Below the pieces are notes generated by a model. The model ran no database searches and was not told where the DNA came from. It saw only the letters and a list, made by a program, of their open reading frames with translations. Of a stretch of DNA of 64,000 nucleotides, positions 1 through 11,945 are shown in pieces. Numbering within the stretch: position 1 is the first letter of the stretch; the number at the start of each line of letters is the position of its first letter. The position numbers and the translations under genes were made by a program. The stretch comes from Setoptus koraiensis. Lineage: Eukaryota; Arthropoda. The DNA is taken from the NCBI GenBank assembly GCA_048013815.1, contig CM106586.1, positions 17,174,001 to 17,238,000 of the forward strand. Reading direction: 5' to 3'.

Positions 1-2430
1 GACAAACGGCAAACAAACGACAAACAAACAACAAAAAAACAAACGACAAACAAACGATCGAGCCAACAGACAAACAAACGATTTTGTCTTTTTCGGGGCG
101 CCGGCGAAGACGCACGAACGGCGAGAAAATCAGCGAGGCCGCGAAAATCAGCGAGGCCGCGAAAGGGAGCGACGCCGAGAGATAGAGAGAGAGAGAGAGC
201 GACGCCGAATAAAACGCTGCGCGCAGACCGACGAGCGAGGGCACAAATGTGACGACAGAAAGCGCGAGACGATGACGTAACCGACGATGATCATTTCGAG
301 CTCATGTTGGTGGCTGTGATGCATCATGGAGAGCGGCCATTGTGCGCTGTGTCATGAATCATGATGCCGATTGCGGCTGCGATCGTTACTCGTTACGAGT
401 TAATTAGTTTTGGCGCACAATGCGAGCCAACATTGTTTTGGTTTCGCGAGGTTTCATGTGAACACGAATAGCTCATGTTTGCCCCCTCACAGCAACACTG
501 AATTGCGCGCGCGCGCTCACAATTAGATCAAGAGATGAAGCGATTGCATCACAGATTATATCACAATTAGGTGATTCGGGGCAGCAGCAGCCACAGCACT
601 ATTCCTGTTTTACGACGAGATAATTATCATCATGAGATTTGGAGGCCAAGCCGGCGCAAGACTATTAATCATTTACGCCAATTAACATGTTTATTTGTCG
701 AGCCGCTCGCTCGCTCTCCGCGGCTGCTGCCGGCTCGACTATTCGACTGTTCGTGTCGAATGCGAGAAACATCACAATGGATCGCGCGACCTCCCCGCCG
801 AACGCTGACTTGCGTAACTCATTGTAGGGGCATTCTTGCACTGGCATTACGATCGGTTTGTTTGCATCGCCGGACTTGCACTGCCAGTCGCCGGTTGCTC
901 GCTCGAATCGTCCCCTCGCCGTTCGGCGCAAACTGCGCCCGCTCATGATGCGCGATATGGGCCGACATGGCGACGGGCACGTACAATTGCAATTAGCCGC
1001 TCGGTCGCCGGCCGTCATGGCCGGGCCCCGGCGGCCATCAAAACGACGCCGGAGCAACACCAAAACGACGCGAAAACAACGCGAAAACCGACATCAAACT
1101 GCCCAATGCGAGCCGCAAACAGAACATAATAAAGACGCAGCGACGAAAAGAGATCGCGCTGTCGTGTTCGCCTCTCCCATTTTATCGTCTCTCTCGGCGC
1201 GTCCTTGCCTCAATTTCCATTTAATGTCCCACTTCCTCGGGTCAGCGCATTCGCGCTCTCGCTGCCCACTTGTTGCCCGGTCGCCGGCCGATTGATGTTG
1301 CTGGTGTGGCGACGCCGACAACAACGGCCCCAGCGCCAACAAGTGGTGACCGACGCGCCGCGCGGGGGCAATTTTATGCCCAATTAAACATTTCATTTCG
1401 CAATTAGACAAACAACACGAACGTGACCAACTTCGATAGCTGCGTGGCCGGCGCGCGCTTCTTCCATCGGCCACCGACCAATCACCGACCGATATTTTGG
1501 CCTGCCGTTGCCGCCATCTGACGACTGCCGGCCCAATCGCGCTCCGGCAACGCTCGAATAAATCTAGTTTGTTTCGGCCAGCCAACAAGCAAACTGACCG
1601 CCCGAAACAATGAGCAATTTATTTCGCACATTTCCGACTAAATCGCCTGTCGTTTGTCTAACTGTCCGACTGTCCTGTTACTGGTACAGACAGGCGGCCG
1701 CCGCCGCCGCTGGCGTGAATGCAAATATCCATTTTTATTCATGTTCGTATTTATATTTTATTGCAATTGTCCAATTGTCGCCATGCGTAAGGTGTCATGC
1801 GTGGCGCAAATCCTTATTTACGGCGCAATCCAACGCAACTTGTTGCTGTCGTCGCAATCGTTATTATGGGCGAGATAACTGCTTGCAGATATGCGAGATC
1901 GACTCGACTTGCGAATCGTTTCGAAATCGCCGCAATCGTACACCAATGTGACAGGCGCCTTTTTTTATTGCAATATGCAACCATCGCAGCATGGCACAAG
2001 AGCGTTCTTTTTCTCGGACAGATTTCTGCTGGCTGGACGAGGGCGAGTAAATTTTGGCAAACTTGGAAAAATCTCGGCAAACTTAGTAAAACTCAGGAAA
2101 AGATTTAGCACTTGTCGCGACGAGCGTCTGCAACAATCCTCGACGGTCGCCACTCCATCAAGCGGCGTAGCATTCACAAATGCAGCAGATGCAAGCCAGC
2201 CAACAATTTGTATCAATGGTGTCACTCGTATCAATTGTGTACCACTGTCGTACGACTGGCCGCCACTCTGTCTCGCCGGACAGGTGAGCGCTCAGCTGTT
2301 TCCGGGCGAACAATACTGAACGCACGCTGACGGCCATGTCTTGTCGCGCAAACAACGGATTAGAACAAAAATAATATAAAATTGACGGGCATGGTGCAAA
2401 ACCGGCCACAAAGCGGCCCGGCAAAGCTCT
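1..2430. other. Gene-free GC-rich low-complexity block
   Basis: I find no convincing coding exon, RNA gene or transposon here. The first 90 bases are an A/C-rich array built from units like caaacaaacga. At about 140-210 there are short GCGAGGCCGCGAAA repeats and a GA run. Several frames stay open for 100-160 codons, but they overlap on both strands, are rich in Arg, Ser and Pro, and show no family motif, so I read them as chance frames in GC-rich DNA. The block resembles the gene-poor DNA at 23-38 kb and 54-64 kb. Confidence 0.6.
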
Positions 2431-3472
2431 CCCGGCTCACTGATTGCGATTATTCCTCGGTCGCGGCGCTTCCGTCCGGGTCCGTATCGATTGTTCGATA
2501 GTCGTTGGCTCGAAAAGTATGTTGCCCGACTGACATTCGCCGGCGAAGTAGACAGGCACTCGCTCTGATCTGGAGTGAGTTTTCATTTCACGCCACAAGT
2601 CGCACTGCGTCAACCTCTCTCTAAACCGGAGAATTCGCGCAGAATCAGGGGGCCAAAACCTCATTTTTTCAAGCTGGATATCTATAAAATCTAGCATTTT
2701 CCAGTAAAATGAATCATGTTTTCCTGTTCCGCATTAACAGGAGATTCCGAGACGACCAGAGTCAAGTCGAAACCGGTGTCATGCTAATGAGGATTTCCTT
2801 GTCAGAGAACCTGCAAAAGCTACTCTTGGTCAACAACATGTCAAATTGAGATTGCCGAGAGACCTTGCGACTTTCCAGGACAACGATTTTCGATCTCGAA
2901 ATCGGACCTATTCGTAAAACGTGTTGCGTTGCTAAATAACAATCGATGATCATTGGGCTAGTGGTTTTGCCCGCTTGTCTCAGTTATCTCATCGTGATAG
3001 TGGTGCGATTGAAGAAGCGACGGATGGGGGGCCGAAATTGAGTGCAAATTTACTGAGGAATAAATTGACTGAAATCCAATTACATGCTCATTTCATTCTC
3101 TGAATTCTAATCAAACCGGTAGATTTCCTTCATCCATAGATAAAACACAAGTCAAAACTTCTTTTCAGGACGGGACCAGTTCGTCAGTTTGTCACCTGTC
3201 GGTGTGATGGCGACTTTTTACTGTCAAATTATTGTCAATTGAATTCTCGATTTCTTTCTTGAACCAAAAAGTAATCGTTTCAGCCACAATCGATTATAGA
3301 GACTTTGTAATTTTCACACTAGCCCTGGCGGAATCATATTCTTCCAAAAAGTTTTTCACGAGCCCAATAGAACGAATTTTTCTCCGTATTACCATAAACT
3401 CCCGGGAAGTTAGTGTGGATATTTCAAACCTGGAATTGATTGAGACTGAGATTATCTCTTGATTTATTTTCA
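2431..3472. other. Intergenic AT-richer stretch downstream of the elongase gene
   Basis: Base composition falls towards AT near the start of this stretch, marking entry into the gene-bearing block. It holds several short open frames on both strands, for example a 47-codon plus-strand frame from about 2709 and minus-strand frames at 2437-2697 and 2762-2953. None has splice sites plus a family motif that I can recognise. It presumably contains the 3' untranslated region of the minus-strand elongase gene at its right edge. Confidence 0.45.
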
Positions 3473-4450
3473 TCATTCGGTATATTTGTCTAAAGTCGCC
3501 CATTTTTTATGTTGGTTCGAGGCTGTTTTGGCGGCTTGTGACTTCTGTTGTCCTTGTATGTAATTTCTCCGATAAAATTTAGCGAATAAATAAACAAAAA
3601 ATGACATTATTGACACCTCAAAGTAGAGTTTCGTTTTGGCACGTGATGTTTTGCAGGACTCCATGAATGATGGTTGTATATGACAGAAAATAATGAAAAG
3701 AAATTGAGTTATCTGTAACTGCGTCAAGTATCTCTTCCAGCCCAGATATGGTTGCGCTTCGGGATAGGTTGCCAGATAGTAGTAAGTGTACATAATTGTG
3801 TGAACGAAACTGTTGGCGATTGGCAATACGCGCATATTGCCGCCCACAAAAAATTTCAAATAAATCCAACTACCTGATGCCATTAAAGAATGGTGAAAAA
3901 CATGTAGGCCACTAATATTTCTGTCTTTTTTACGTAACACAAAGAATATTGTTTCAAGCATTTCGACTAGTCGTGACACATGATACAACCAACCGTAATA
4001 CAAAAATAGGAGTCCCTCATAACTTAAGTCATCATAACGATCCAATGGTATGCAACCAACAGCCTTACGACCATAATCCGATAGATAAAAGGTCATCACG
4101 AAGTACACGAGATTGAATGCGGCCATCAACAAGTTGTAGGCTCTGATTAGTGACAAAATATTGTAGGGTCTCCTATTTTTCATCATTCTTGGTCCGGCAC
4201 GTGTAGCAAACCATACATACAGGCCTACGATGATTGCCACTGGAAAGGGCGACCGAAGTATCATGTAATCTAGTGTTCTAGGGTCGCCATATTTGTCGAA
4301 AAAGCCGATTGTGACATAGTGAAGCATGTTGTACAATTGTTCCGTTACAGCTTTGCTCATTGTGATCGTTAGGTATTCGTTGAAATTCTTATCTTTGTTG
4401 AGGTTGTTGGGACTGGTTTCTGTATGATCGGCGATTGGATATTCTCTCAT
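3473..4450 (-). CDS. ELOVL-family very-long-chain fatty acid elongase (3-ketoacyl-CoA synthase)
   Basis: This intronless frame encodes 325 residues, slightly longer than the usual 260-320 of animal ELOVL proteins. The family catalyses the rate-limiting condensation of malonyl-CoA with a fatty acyl-CoA in the endoplasmic reticulum membrane. The histidine box HVFHH lies at residues 183-187, preceded by the family segment ETIFFVLRKK and followed by NSFVHTIMYTYYYL at about 213-226, another ELOVL hallmark. Several hydrophobic segments fit the multi-pass topology, starting with one at about 68-83. The first ATG gives a 30-residue polar N-terminus; a second ATG at residue 31 (MSKAVTEQL) would give a more typical length and is an alternative start. 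In arthropods such enzymes supply cuticular lipids and hydrocarbon precursors; which substrate this one uses cannot be told from sequence. Confidence 0.93.
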   Translation of the reverse strand: MREYPIADHTETSPNNLNKDKNFNEYLTITMSKAVTEQLYNMLHYVTIGFFDKYGDPRTLDYMILRSPFPVAIIVGLYVWFATRAGPRMMKNRRPYNILSLIRAYNLLMAAFNLVYFVMTFYLSDYGRKAVGCIPLDRYDDLSYEGLLFLYYGWLYHVSRLVEMLETIFFVLRKKDRNISGLHVFHHSLMASGSWIYLKFFVGGNMRVLPIANSFVHTIMYTYYYLATYPEAQPYLGWKRYLTQLQITQFLFIIFCHIQPSFMESCKTSRAKTKLYFEVSIMSFFVYLFAKFYRRNYIQGQQKSQAAKTASNQHKKWATLDKYTE

Positions 4451-6719
4451 TATTTGATGTGGATGTTATTTGTAACTCAATCAATTGAGAGTGATCGATT
4501 GAATCAATCATTGGCCTGCCATTTATACGCGAGAGAAATCTGCAAATCTGAATTGAATCCAACAAGCTGATAGATTTTTATGCATTTTCACCACACATCA
4601 TGGCAGGTTTTTTGTTCACTGTACCGGTATGTGGTGGCTATATTAATACTTTGCATTACTTAACTTTCTGAATCCAATTGGAGGGATTGAATCGTTGTTC
4701 CATTTGAACATGATTGGAAAAAACTCCGTATTCTTGAAATTTTTATTTAGCATATCAGTTAGTTGACAATTAAGACGAGCCGATCTATCACACAAACATA
4801 ATTTGGAATAACGCATCGAGTGTACTAGCTAATTGCGTTGCGTAAGCGACGGCGTCGTAATCAAGATCAGATCTATAGTCAGCTCGATGGCAACTTCATG
4901 ACACACACTCACCTCTGAGCGGCTTTGTATGGACCCGAGAAAATCCACTTTTTTATCGCCAGTTCTTTTATGCACATCGACGATTTCTTACCAACATTCA
5001 CCTTTTAGTGAATTTGTGATGGCTTCTGCCGATCATCTGAGATGAACAATGTATGTACGCGCTACTCATGGGCATGAGTCTGAAATTTTCCACTGAATTT
5101 CCATACTTAAATTAAGTAACTTAATCAATATCTAACGAAAACAGACTCGAGCTGACTCATGATTTCAGGAGACCAATGCCGGCTGCCTAACAGCATCCGC
5201 ACACTAACAAATAAGATACGTTGCAATTCGCTGAATTTGCGAACTCGTCCCATTTTTCGGTGCGAAGACCTAATTTATGGAGCGGTGCCCCTTGAACTAT
5301 AACCAGGAGGTTTTGGCGACTTGTTACATATAATGACCTATTCGAACAATGGACACTCTACTTATATAATCTTACGCTTATATTGTGACATTGAACATTT
5401 CACCAAAAACGAAAACACTAATTTCATAGGAAAAGAATCGTATAAAAGTGAATATCGCTGTAGTTTGTTAGGCACATAGCAAAAATAAACAACTACTAAT
5501 GCAAACTAATCAGTAAACGCAAACTGCCATTTATTTATGAGAGGGAATAATCGATCCATTCAAAGATAAGATGATATGCGCATGCAAAAAATGTTTTGGA
5601 GTAGTGATCGTGAGTAAATGCCTCACATGAGACGAAAATCTCACTCCACAGTGGGACATCTCACAATGCGTATCGCACTATCACTCCTTCGGAGTGATTC
5701 CGGTCGGATATGACCTCTGGATGATTTTTTTTAACGGTTTTTTCATCTGCTGCTTGTTATGTGTATGCTTCGACTAATCGAAGGGGTTTCCAATATCACT
5801 TTCGGTATAGACATATTCAGCTGTCAATAAGGAATCGTTCATTAGAGAACAAGCAATAAAAAAGTGGATTTTCTTCTGTGCAGGCAAACACTATTGGAAG
5901 TGAAAATTACAAACAAGTTGCTACGGGCCGTAATGTAAGCAACAATCGGGATGGCTCATAACAAGTCAATTTGACCTTGATCATGGCGATGTGGCTTGAT
6001 GAGTCTTGTGATTAGCAAGAGCACTCAATTCAGGATCTCTGTCTCCATTATTCATTCATTATGAAGCATTCGTTTGATCCAAACTACTGAAATGCAAAAA
6101 TTATAATGTGTAGGGACAATTTCGGATAAAATCGGAAATCACTGCTGCTGTGCAATTGCATGTGGATTGGAGTTGACACTCGCAGAGTGCCCGTCACTAC
6201 ATCATCAGAGTGGTAACCATCATTGTTTCAAACTATCATACGAAAAATGTTTTGTTGAAGGGTCCTTCGAACTTAGACAACAATTCAGAACATGAGCAGG
6301 GGATTCGCGAACGGATTAAATTTGGCATTTCGAATTTCAAGTTCCCGAGTGCACACTGAAATGAAACTGAAAAAATATCACTAATCAATGGCAAAAAATG
6401 GTGTTTCAAAAATATTCGGACACACACTGACGCATTGACGGGCTTGTTAAATTGGCATCGGTATTATTTGCCCGTGGATGATGTTTTAATTTTCCCACTA
6501 ATCGAGAAATATCCACATTGATGGTTGGTAACACTGGCACTTGCGTCGCATCGAGGGTATATCGTTGTGCTCGCAAATTGTCATTTTTTTTATCGCGCAA
6601 TGATCGATTACGCTACCTTGCGATCACATTGTTCACGGGCCAAACCCAATCCTGAATTAATAATCTCAATTAATGATCTCAATTAATAATCCTAATTAAG
6701 AATGCTAATTAAGTGCTGA
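4451..6719. other. Intergenic region between elongase and ABCG genes
   Basis: No coding exon is supported. The stretch is AT-rich. Upstream of the elongase start it should hold that gene's promoter, and its right end should hold the 3' end of the ABCG transporter gene. A short hairpin, ATCACTCC-TTCG-GAGTGAT, lies around 5680-5698. Near 6650-6715 there is a short array of TTAATTA-like units. Confidence 0.5.
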
Positions 6720-9353
6720 TCATGTCTGCAACAATTTGCTAACTCGATGCCTGACTGTGACCAGAAGCGATATCAAATAGATGAGGAAATGGCCCATCAG
6801 GCCCAACAGCGAGTATAGAGCCTGGTAGTCGTACATTCCGAACATTTCGATAAGATGAGGACGATAAATGGAGCAGTCTTTGTGGTGCTTGCCCGAATTG
6901 AGGGAATCGGCCAGATTTTTGGCCATATCAGTGACGGTGTTATTTTGTGTCTCAGTGTAATTGTTTGCTAAATCGTGGGCCATGTTGTGATAATCGTAGT
7001 AGATGCCGTTTCGTGGCGATGATGTTGAATTGTGTGTAACGGGCAAAAAATAGTCTGCAACTGAATTGAGCGCGTCGGGCAAATCAACAAATTTTGCATC
7101 AATTTCATGCATATATAATGCCAATTGTGGGTCACATTGGCACAAATTGAAGCCGTACCTGATGAGATTGGCCAAAGTGAGATACAGCCGAAACATCGAG
7201 GCCCAACTGGCCGTTCTGATCCACGGACGCATGCTTGACGGCCTCAACATGACGCCCCCTACAAACACTTGTGGCATAATGGTGAGCATGACTACTAGAG
7301 CGGCCGCTGGCGGGCTGCCCCACACGAGGGTGCCCCACAGCATGCCATTGGTTGAGCATATCAGGGTTGCGGCGCCCACTAGCGCCGCCAGGGTCCACAT
7401 TCGCCACTCGAAATAACTGTTAGGCAGATCCATTAATTTCCACATGCCGGATATTGTCACCATTGGCAACAGAACGTCGCGCACAATGGCCAGGCCCAAT
7501 GTCGAAAAGACCAACACCTTGTAACTGTAGCAGCCGTTACGTAACTCGTTTATTGCGACCCGCACCGTGGCCGGAAAGGTGAATAGTGCCGCGTAGTTGG
7601 CGCTTGCCGATATGGTCAACATTGTCACCATGAAAACTCTCATGCTGTCGTTCATGCTGTTCAGTTCCTCTTTTCTGTCGGACAGCAGGCTCTCGAATCC
7701 CCTTTCGCCCTTGTCCAGCATGCCGGCTACCCGCAGGTCGCGCATTATCATCGGGCACATGTTTGATTTGCCCGAGCCGCTGGGCAGCGCCAGCCGCGCT
7801 ATCAGTATCGACACGATACACACGCCCACACTTGTCACCACTTGCAGAGTGTCCCGGAACGCCGTCCTAAAATCGCGTTCCACCAGTATTTTCACCTGAT
7901 GCCAAAAGGCCTGACGCTTCTGGTTTTCGCGCGATATTTTGAGCTTCACCGACGATCTGTTGTCGCCGCTGCTCTTGTTCAGACAATCCGTTGGCGGGCC
8001 AGCGACGCCATTTTTGGGGCCAGCGACGCCATTTTTGGGGCCAGCGACGCCATTGTTGGGGCCACTCGATGCGGCACAAAATTGTGAGAAATTTTCCGCG
8101 TGCTTGCGCAACTGATATTGCGACAACAATGTCAGTGTCTTCTGGCCGTGCACTCCCGAGGCCAACTCCAACAGGAACGACGCCACGTCCGTTCTGTCCA
8201 AGTTGCTCACTTCCGGAATAGCGTCCCCAATGACACGTTCCACGCAGGCCAGCGCCTCTATCGGACAGCCCTCGTACACGACCTGGCCCAGTCGGGCCAT
8301 TATGTAGACCTTGTCGAACAGGTTGAATATCTCGATATCGGGCGCGTGAATTGTCAGCACGATAGCCAACGGTTGATTGAAGTGCGCTGGCCTGTCGTCG
8401 GAGTGTCGAGTCAATTGTTTCAGGCACGCCATCATCTTTTTGGTGGTGTAAAAGTCGAGGCCCGTTGTGGGCTCGTCCAAAATGAGCAAATCGGGCCGAC
8501 ATACGAGCGCCCGGCCCACCGACGTGCGCCGGTATTCACCGCCCGATATGGCGCCACATCTTGTGTTCAGGCAATGCTCTAGATTGAGCACCCTGGTGAT
8601 CTTTTTGATTTGTAGTTGGTTCATTTAGGGATACATTTTATACATTGAACAATAAACTTTGTTAGCAACTATGGCATAATTGCATGCGAAAATTGTGCCT
8701 CAAATTGTCAAGTGGCCGGTATCATTGTGCCAAAATTGCGGCAAAAATACCGGCAAAAATGCCGGCGAAAATGCCGGCAAAAATCGGCATCGTAGGCGAA
8801 AAATCGGCTAGCCTCTAACACTCACCCATTGGACATTGTCGGCGTGATTAAACTTGCTGCTACTATTCATCAAGCGACTGCTGAATATGAGATTCTCTTT
8901 CACTGTCATTAAATCATTCAAAAAATCAACCTGTGGTATGTAGGACAGTGACACGGTTTGTTTGGCGTTGTTGCTCACCAGATATCTGTTTCCGCTGTAG
9001 CCTTCAGTTTTGCCCACCAGCGCCTTCAGCAGCGATGACTTGCCGGCGCCCGATGGGCCCAGAATGGCCAATATTTCGCCTGAGTTTGCCGATCCGTTTA
9101 AATTTTCAAGAACGACACGATTTTCATCGGCTTTAATTCTTGATTGCGTTTCATTCTTGCTTGCTGTCAGCGATTTGCATAGTGACTGCAATTTTGAGAT
9201 ACTGCTCACAATCGCGTCCGAGTTGCTCTTATTTTGCACCTCAAACCTTAGCTTGTCCCACACGATACTGAAAGATGGTTTGTCTTGTGTAGATTGCACT
9301 GTATCATGTTGGTGTGTGGTACTGAATTTTGTTAGTGTTACGAGTTCTTTCAT
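6720..9353 (-). CDS. ABCG-family half transporter (two coding exons)
   Basis: Exon 1 is 9353-8826 and exon 2 most likely 8600-6720, giving about 802 residues, within the upper range for ABCG half transporters. Exon 1 carries the Walker A motif GPSGAGKS (residues 99-106) and Q-loop IPQ. Exon 2 carries the signature ISGGE (about 194-198), Walker B LILDEP (about 215-220) and the switch histidine in TIHAP (about 261). A hydrophobic half follows with about six membrane segments. The domain order (nucleotide-binding then membrane) is that of ABCG, the white/scarlet/ABCG1 class, which dimerises to move lipids, sterols or pigment precursors. The donor after VQW is a clean GTGAGT. The acceptor is less clear: an in-frame stop sits just before the first ATG of exon 2, and AAAAAG at 8601 is the only acceptor that keeps the normal ABCG spacing, although its pyrimidine tract is poor. 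The substrate is unknown. Confidence 0.9.
7990..8065 (-). repeat. In-frame minisatellite in the ABCG linker
   Basis: About three copies of a 21-base unit encode GPKNGVA repeats at about residues 356-380. They lie in the cytoplasmic linker between the nucleotide-binding domain and the first membrane segment. Copies are almost identical, so copy number may vary between individuals. This linker is variable in the family, so the array need not disturb function. Confidence 0.85.
8725..8805. repeat. 12-base minisatellite inside the ABCG intron
   Basis: Degenerate units of the form GCCGGCAAAAAT repeat about five times within the roughly 225-base intron of the ABCG gene. The array makes up about a third of the intron and leaves little room for a classical pyrimidine tract upstream of the proposed acceptor. 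Confidence 0.8.
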
Positions 9354-10661
9354 GATTGCAACTAATTGATTTATCTGCTGTTGATGCTCATAGCTAAATT
9401 CGAACAGATATTATTTTGAGATATTTGGCCCGATATTTGTAGTCCGATAACAGCAACTATTTTTTAATAACTATCGCGACTATGAGAAAACTGTTCGATT
9501 GAGTCCTGCAATTCTACTACGGGCAAATTACGTGATTTGCCGTAGTAGAATTGCAAGCGAGCTCAGGTGCATGTACACCACGATGGTGCATTTTTATTGA
9601 ACGACCCTGACACCACGAGATTGAGCATAAATAGCATAAATGAAGCTTTGGAAAAACATTTCTATTGAAATTTTCAACTGAGCTTCTCTTCAGAAACATT
9701 GTACTACGTGTAATTTATCACTGTCATGTCGGAACTACAAATATCGCGCATCAACTTTCGCTATGACTGGTATTTTCACGCCTATTGCAAGAAAAGGACA
9801 AGAGAGGCGCTCTTATCAGCCAAAAAATGCATTCAAAAAGCTTGAGGTGTCTCGATAAATGTTGCGTTTTTCTTAATGATTTGTTTTTCGATCGCTCGAT
9901 TCGAGCTCGCCTACGAAAAATGCATGCACAAAAAGCGACCTCGAGTGGCTTTATCTTGAACTGCAGCCAAAGACATTGGTAGTACCAATTTAGTACAGCA
10001 ACTTGCGTAAGATTAGAGTCGCACATCTTACGCTGCAGCTAAAAACGAGTAAACAAGTTTTTGCCATTGTTGCATCATTTGGCTTCGATTGAGCTGCCAA
10101 GTTCAGAGAGTGTTGAGATTCGAAGAAACTCAACCCTTAGACAGCACGGCGCTTGTGAGATGCAGAAAAATGGCAGACAATAACAAGCTGTGTCATATTG
10201 CGCCCGTCGAATCGAGTTGTCTTGCCACAATCGTCGACAGGTAATGTCAGTTGTGAGGCCTCTGTTGTCGGTGGCAGGTTTGCCTCGGCAGATCTCGGCC
10301 AATTGAATAGTCGACAGCAGAGAGACGAGGGCATGTAAATCGAGCTCGTTTACAGCAAATCAAGCAAATCGTTCAATACACAATCAGCGACCACGACGAA
10401 AATCCGCGCTCGCCAGAGACGATTTGCAAACCCGCTGCCAAGATCTGCAAACCAGAACGCACAACTAACAGCCTATTTAACTCTGATTATTTCTATTCTT
10501 GTCATCTTGTGAGCAAACAAAGTTTCGTAAAATACATCACAGTTAATTTCTCATTGTAATTAGTAAACATTGCACAAAAGCTCAGAACATCAACCAAATT
10601 AAAATTGCCTAGCTTCACATCGCAGACTGCCTAATCACAAGTTAAAAAGATCTACGTTCGC
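9354..10661. other. Intergenic region between ABCG and SDR genes
   Basis: I see no coding exon. It should contain the ABCG promoter at its left end and the 3' end of the minus-strand dehydrogenase gene at its right end. The one distinct structure is the near-perfect hairpin at 9507-9555, listed separately. Confidence 0.5.
9507..9555. repeat. Near-perfect 21-bp hairpin
   Basis: Arms 9507-9528 and 9535-9555 are inverted copies differing by one bulged G, with a six-base loop (TACGTG). The arm sequence begins TGCAATTCTACTACGG. It could be a tiny foldback element or a product of template switching; its pairing is more perfect than a typical animal pre-microRNA. Confidence 0.8.
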
Positions 10662-11945
10662 CTACGATCCGACAAAGTCATCAACGCTGCGCTCTTTCTC
10701 TGGCTTGCCAAACGACATGAAATAGTCCGTCACTGGATCAGGTAACCAACGGCCAATTGGACCCGACAGGAATTGATACCATCTGTTTCCGGGGAAGAGC
10801 ACACTTTGAGGATGGACGGATCGTATGGCGTCGTCGAAGGCCTCCAAGAAACTGTCGTCTTCCAATTTTTCAATCGACTTGCAACTTGGTGCTCCGCACA
10901 AACTCTCGAAAATAGGCGACATAAATTTATCTTGAATCTTCTGAAAATAGCAGCTTGATGGTTCGTTCGAACTCGTGCAAGATGGTTCTGATAAAGATGG
11001 CAAAAATGTTAACATATGAAATGAATCATAGGGTCTGGCGGCAGTGTCGCCTTGCTTCATTTTTTCCATTTTGCCGAATTCACCTGTGGTAAACTGCTCA
11101 TATCTCTTGAATAACCTTTCGTAGATGAGCTTCTCGTCCCGATCCAACTCTTGCCAGGCTCTCTTCAGGTTGTTCACCACATTGCCGTGTATGTTTGTGT
11201 TTTTTATCGCGTTGCCGGGCAACACAACGATCGTCTTGACTCCAAAATGTTCCGTTTCGTTCTGTATACAACGAGACATTTGACAGATGCCAATTTTAGT
11301 TGCGCTATACAGGGCAGTCAATTTAGTTGGCACCAACGCCAATCCACTTGACACATTTACAATGCGTCCCTGGCCTCTAATTAGCAGTGGCATAAATTCT
11401 CGAATGGCCAGTACATGTCCCCTGAAATTTATATCACACACTCGCTCGATCATGGTCCTGCTTTCCATTGTTAAATGTATGGCTGCCGGGCCCAGGCCAG
11501 CGTTGTTCACTAAACAAAATAGTCTCAATTGGGGATTTTTCTCAAATATACCATCGATATTTTTGCGTGCCTCGCAGATACTTTCCGACGACGATATGTC
11601 CATGTTTACAAGGTGAATCGAGCCTGTTTTTTCATTTAATTCACTCAGTTCCTTATAACCAGGCTCAAGGTCGTTGTAGTAGCAGGCGATTATGGTGAAA
11701 CCCAGCCTGTGATAAAACTTTGATAAGGCCAAACCAAAGCCTGATGTTGCGCCAGTTATCATTATGGCCTTGCCACGACTTGATGTTATCCTATTGCGTC
11801 GTGATATTAGTATATGGGACATTCTCTTCAATAGCGAAATGGACACAAACAGAGCAACGCACGCTACAGTGTGAAAGATAGGCCACGCAACAATGTTGGC
11901 GAGCTCACTCAACCATTGCAGACCAGACATAATTAGATGAAACAT
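10662..11945 (-). CDS. Membrane-anchored short-chain dehydrogenase/reductase, retinol/hydroxysteroid dehydrogenase-like
   Basis: A single-exon frame encodes 427 residues. A hydrophobic N-terminal segment (about residues 16-40) is followed by the NAD(P)-binding motif TGATSGFG (64-71), then NNAG (147-150), and the catalytic Ser near 199-200 with YSATK (Tyr213, Lys217). This is a complete classical SDR active site. The N-terminal anchor and overall layout resemble the SDR9C-type enzymes (retinol, 17-beta-hydroxysteroid and 3-hydroxybutyrate dehydrogenases), which act at the endoplasmic reticulum or mitochondria on hydrophobic alcohols. The C-terminal extension after about residue 250 is long (about 175 residues) and partly low in similarity to anything I recall, so the substrate cannot be assigned. 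The start codon is the first ATG, just upstream of the hydrophobic segment. Confidence 0.9.
   Translation of the reverse strand: MFHLIMSGLQWLSELANIVAWPIFHTVACVALFVSISLLKRMSHILISRRNRITSSRGKAIMITGATSGFGLALSKFYHRLGFTIIACYYNDLEPGYKELSELNEKTGSIHLVNMDISSSESICEARKNIDGIFEKNPQLRLFCLVNNAGLGPAAIHLTMESRTMIERVCDINFRGHVLAIREFMPLLIRGQGRIVNVSSGLALVPTKLTALYSATKIGICQMSRCIQNETEHFGVKTIVVLPGNAIKNTNIHGNVVNNLKRAWQELDRDEKLIYERLFKRYEQFTTGEFGKMEKMKQGDTAARPYDSFHMLTFLPSLSEPSCTSSNEPSSCYFQKIQDKFMSPIFESLCGAPSCKSIEKLEDDSFLEAFDDAIRSVHPQSVLFPGNRWYQFLSGPIGRWLPDPVTDYFMSFGKPEKERSVDDFVGS

Noticed and set aside
2437-2953. Two adjacent minus-strand frames that could be exons
   Set aside because: No consistent donor/acceptor phase between them and no domain.
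9507-9555. Hairpin considered as a microRNA precursor
   Set aside because: Stem is nearly perfect, only 21 bp with a 6-base loop and no lower stem, unlike an animal pre-microRNA.
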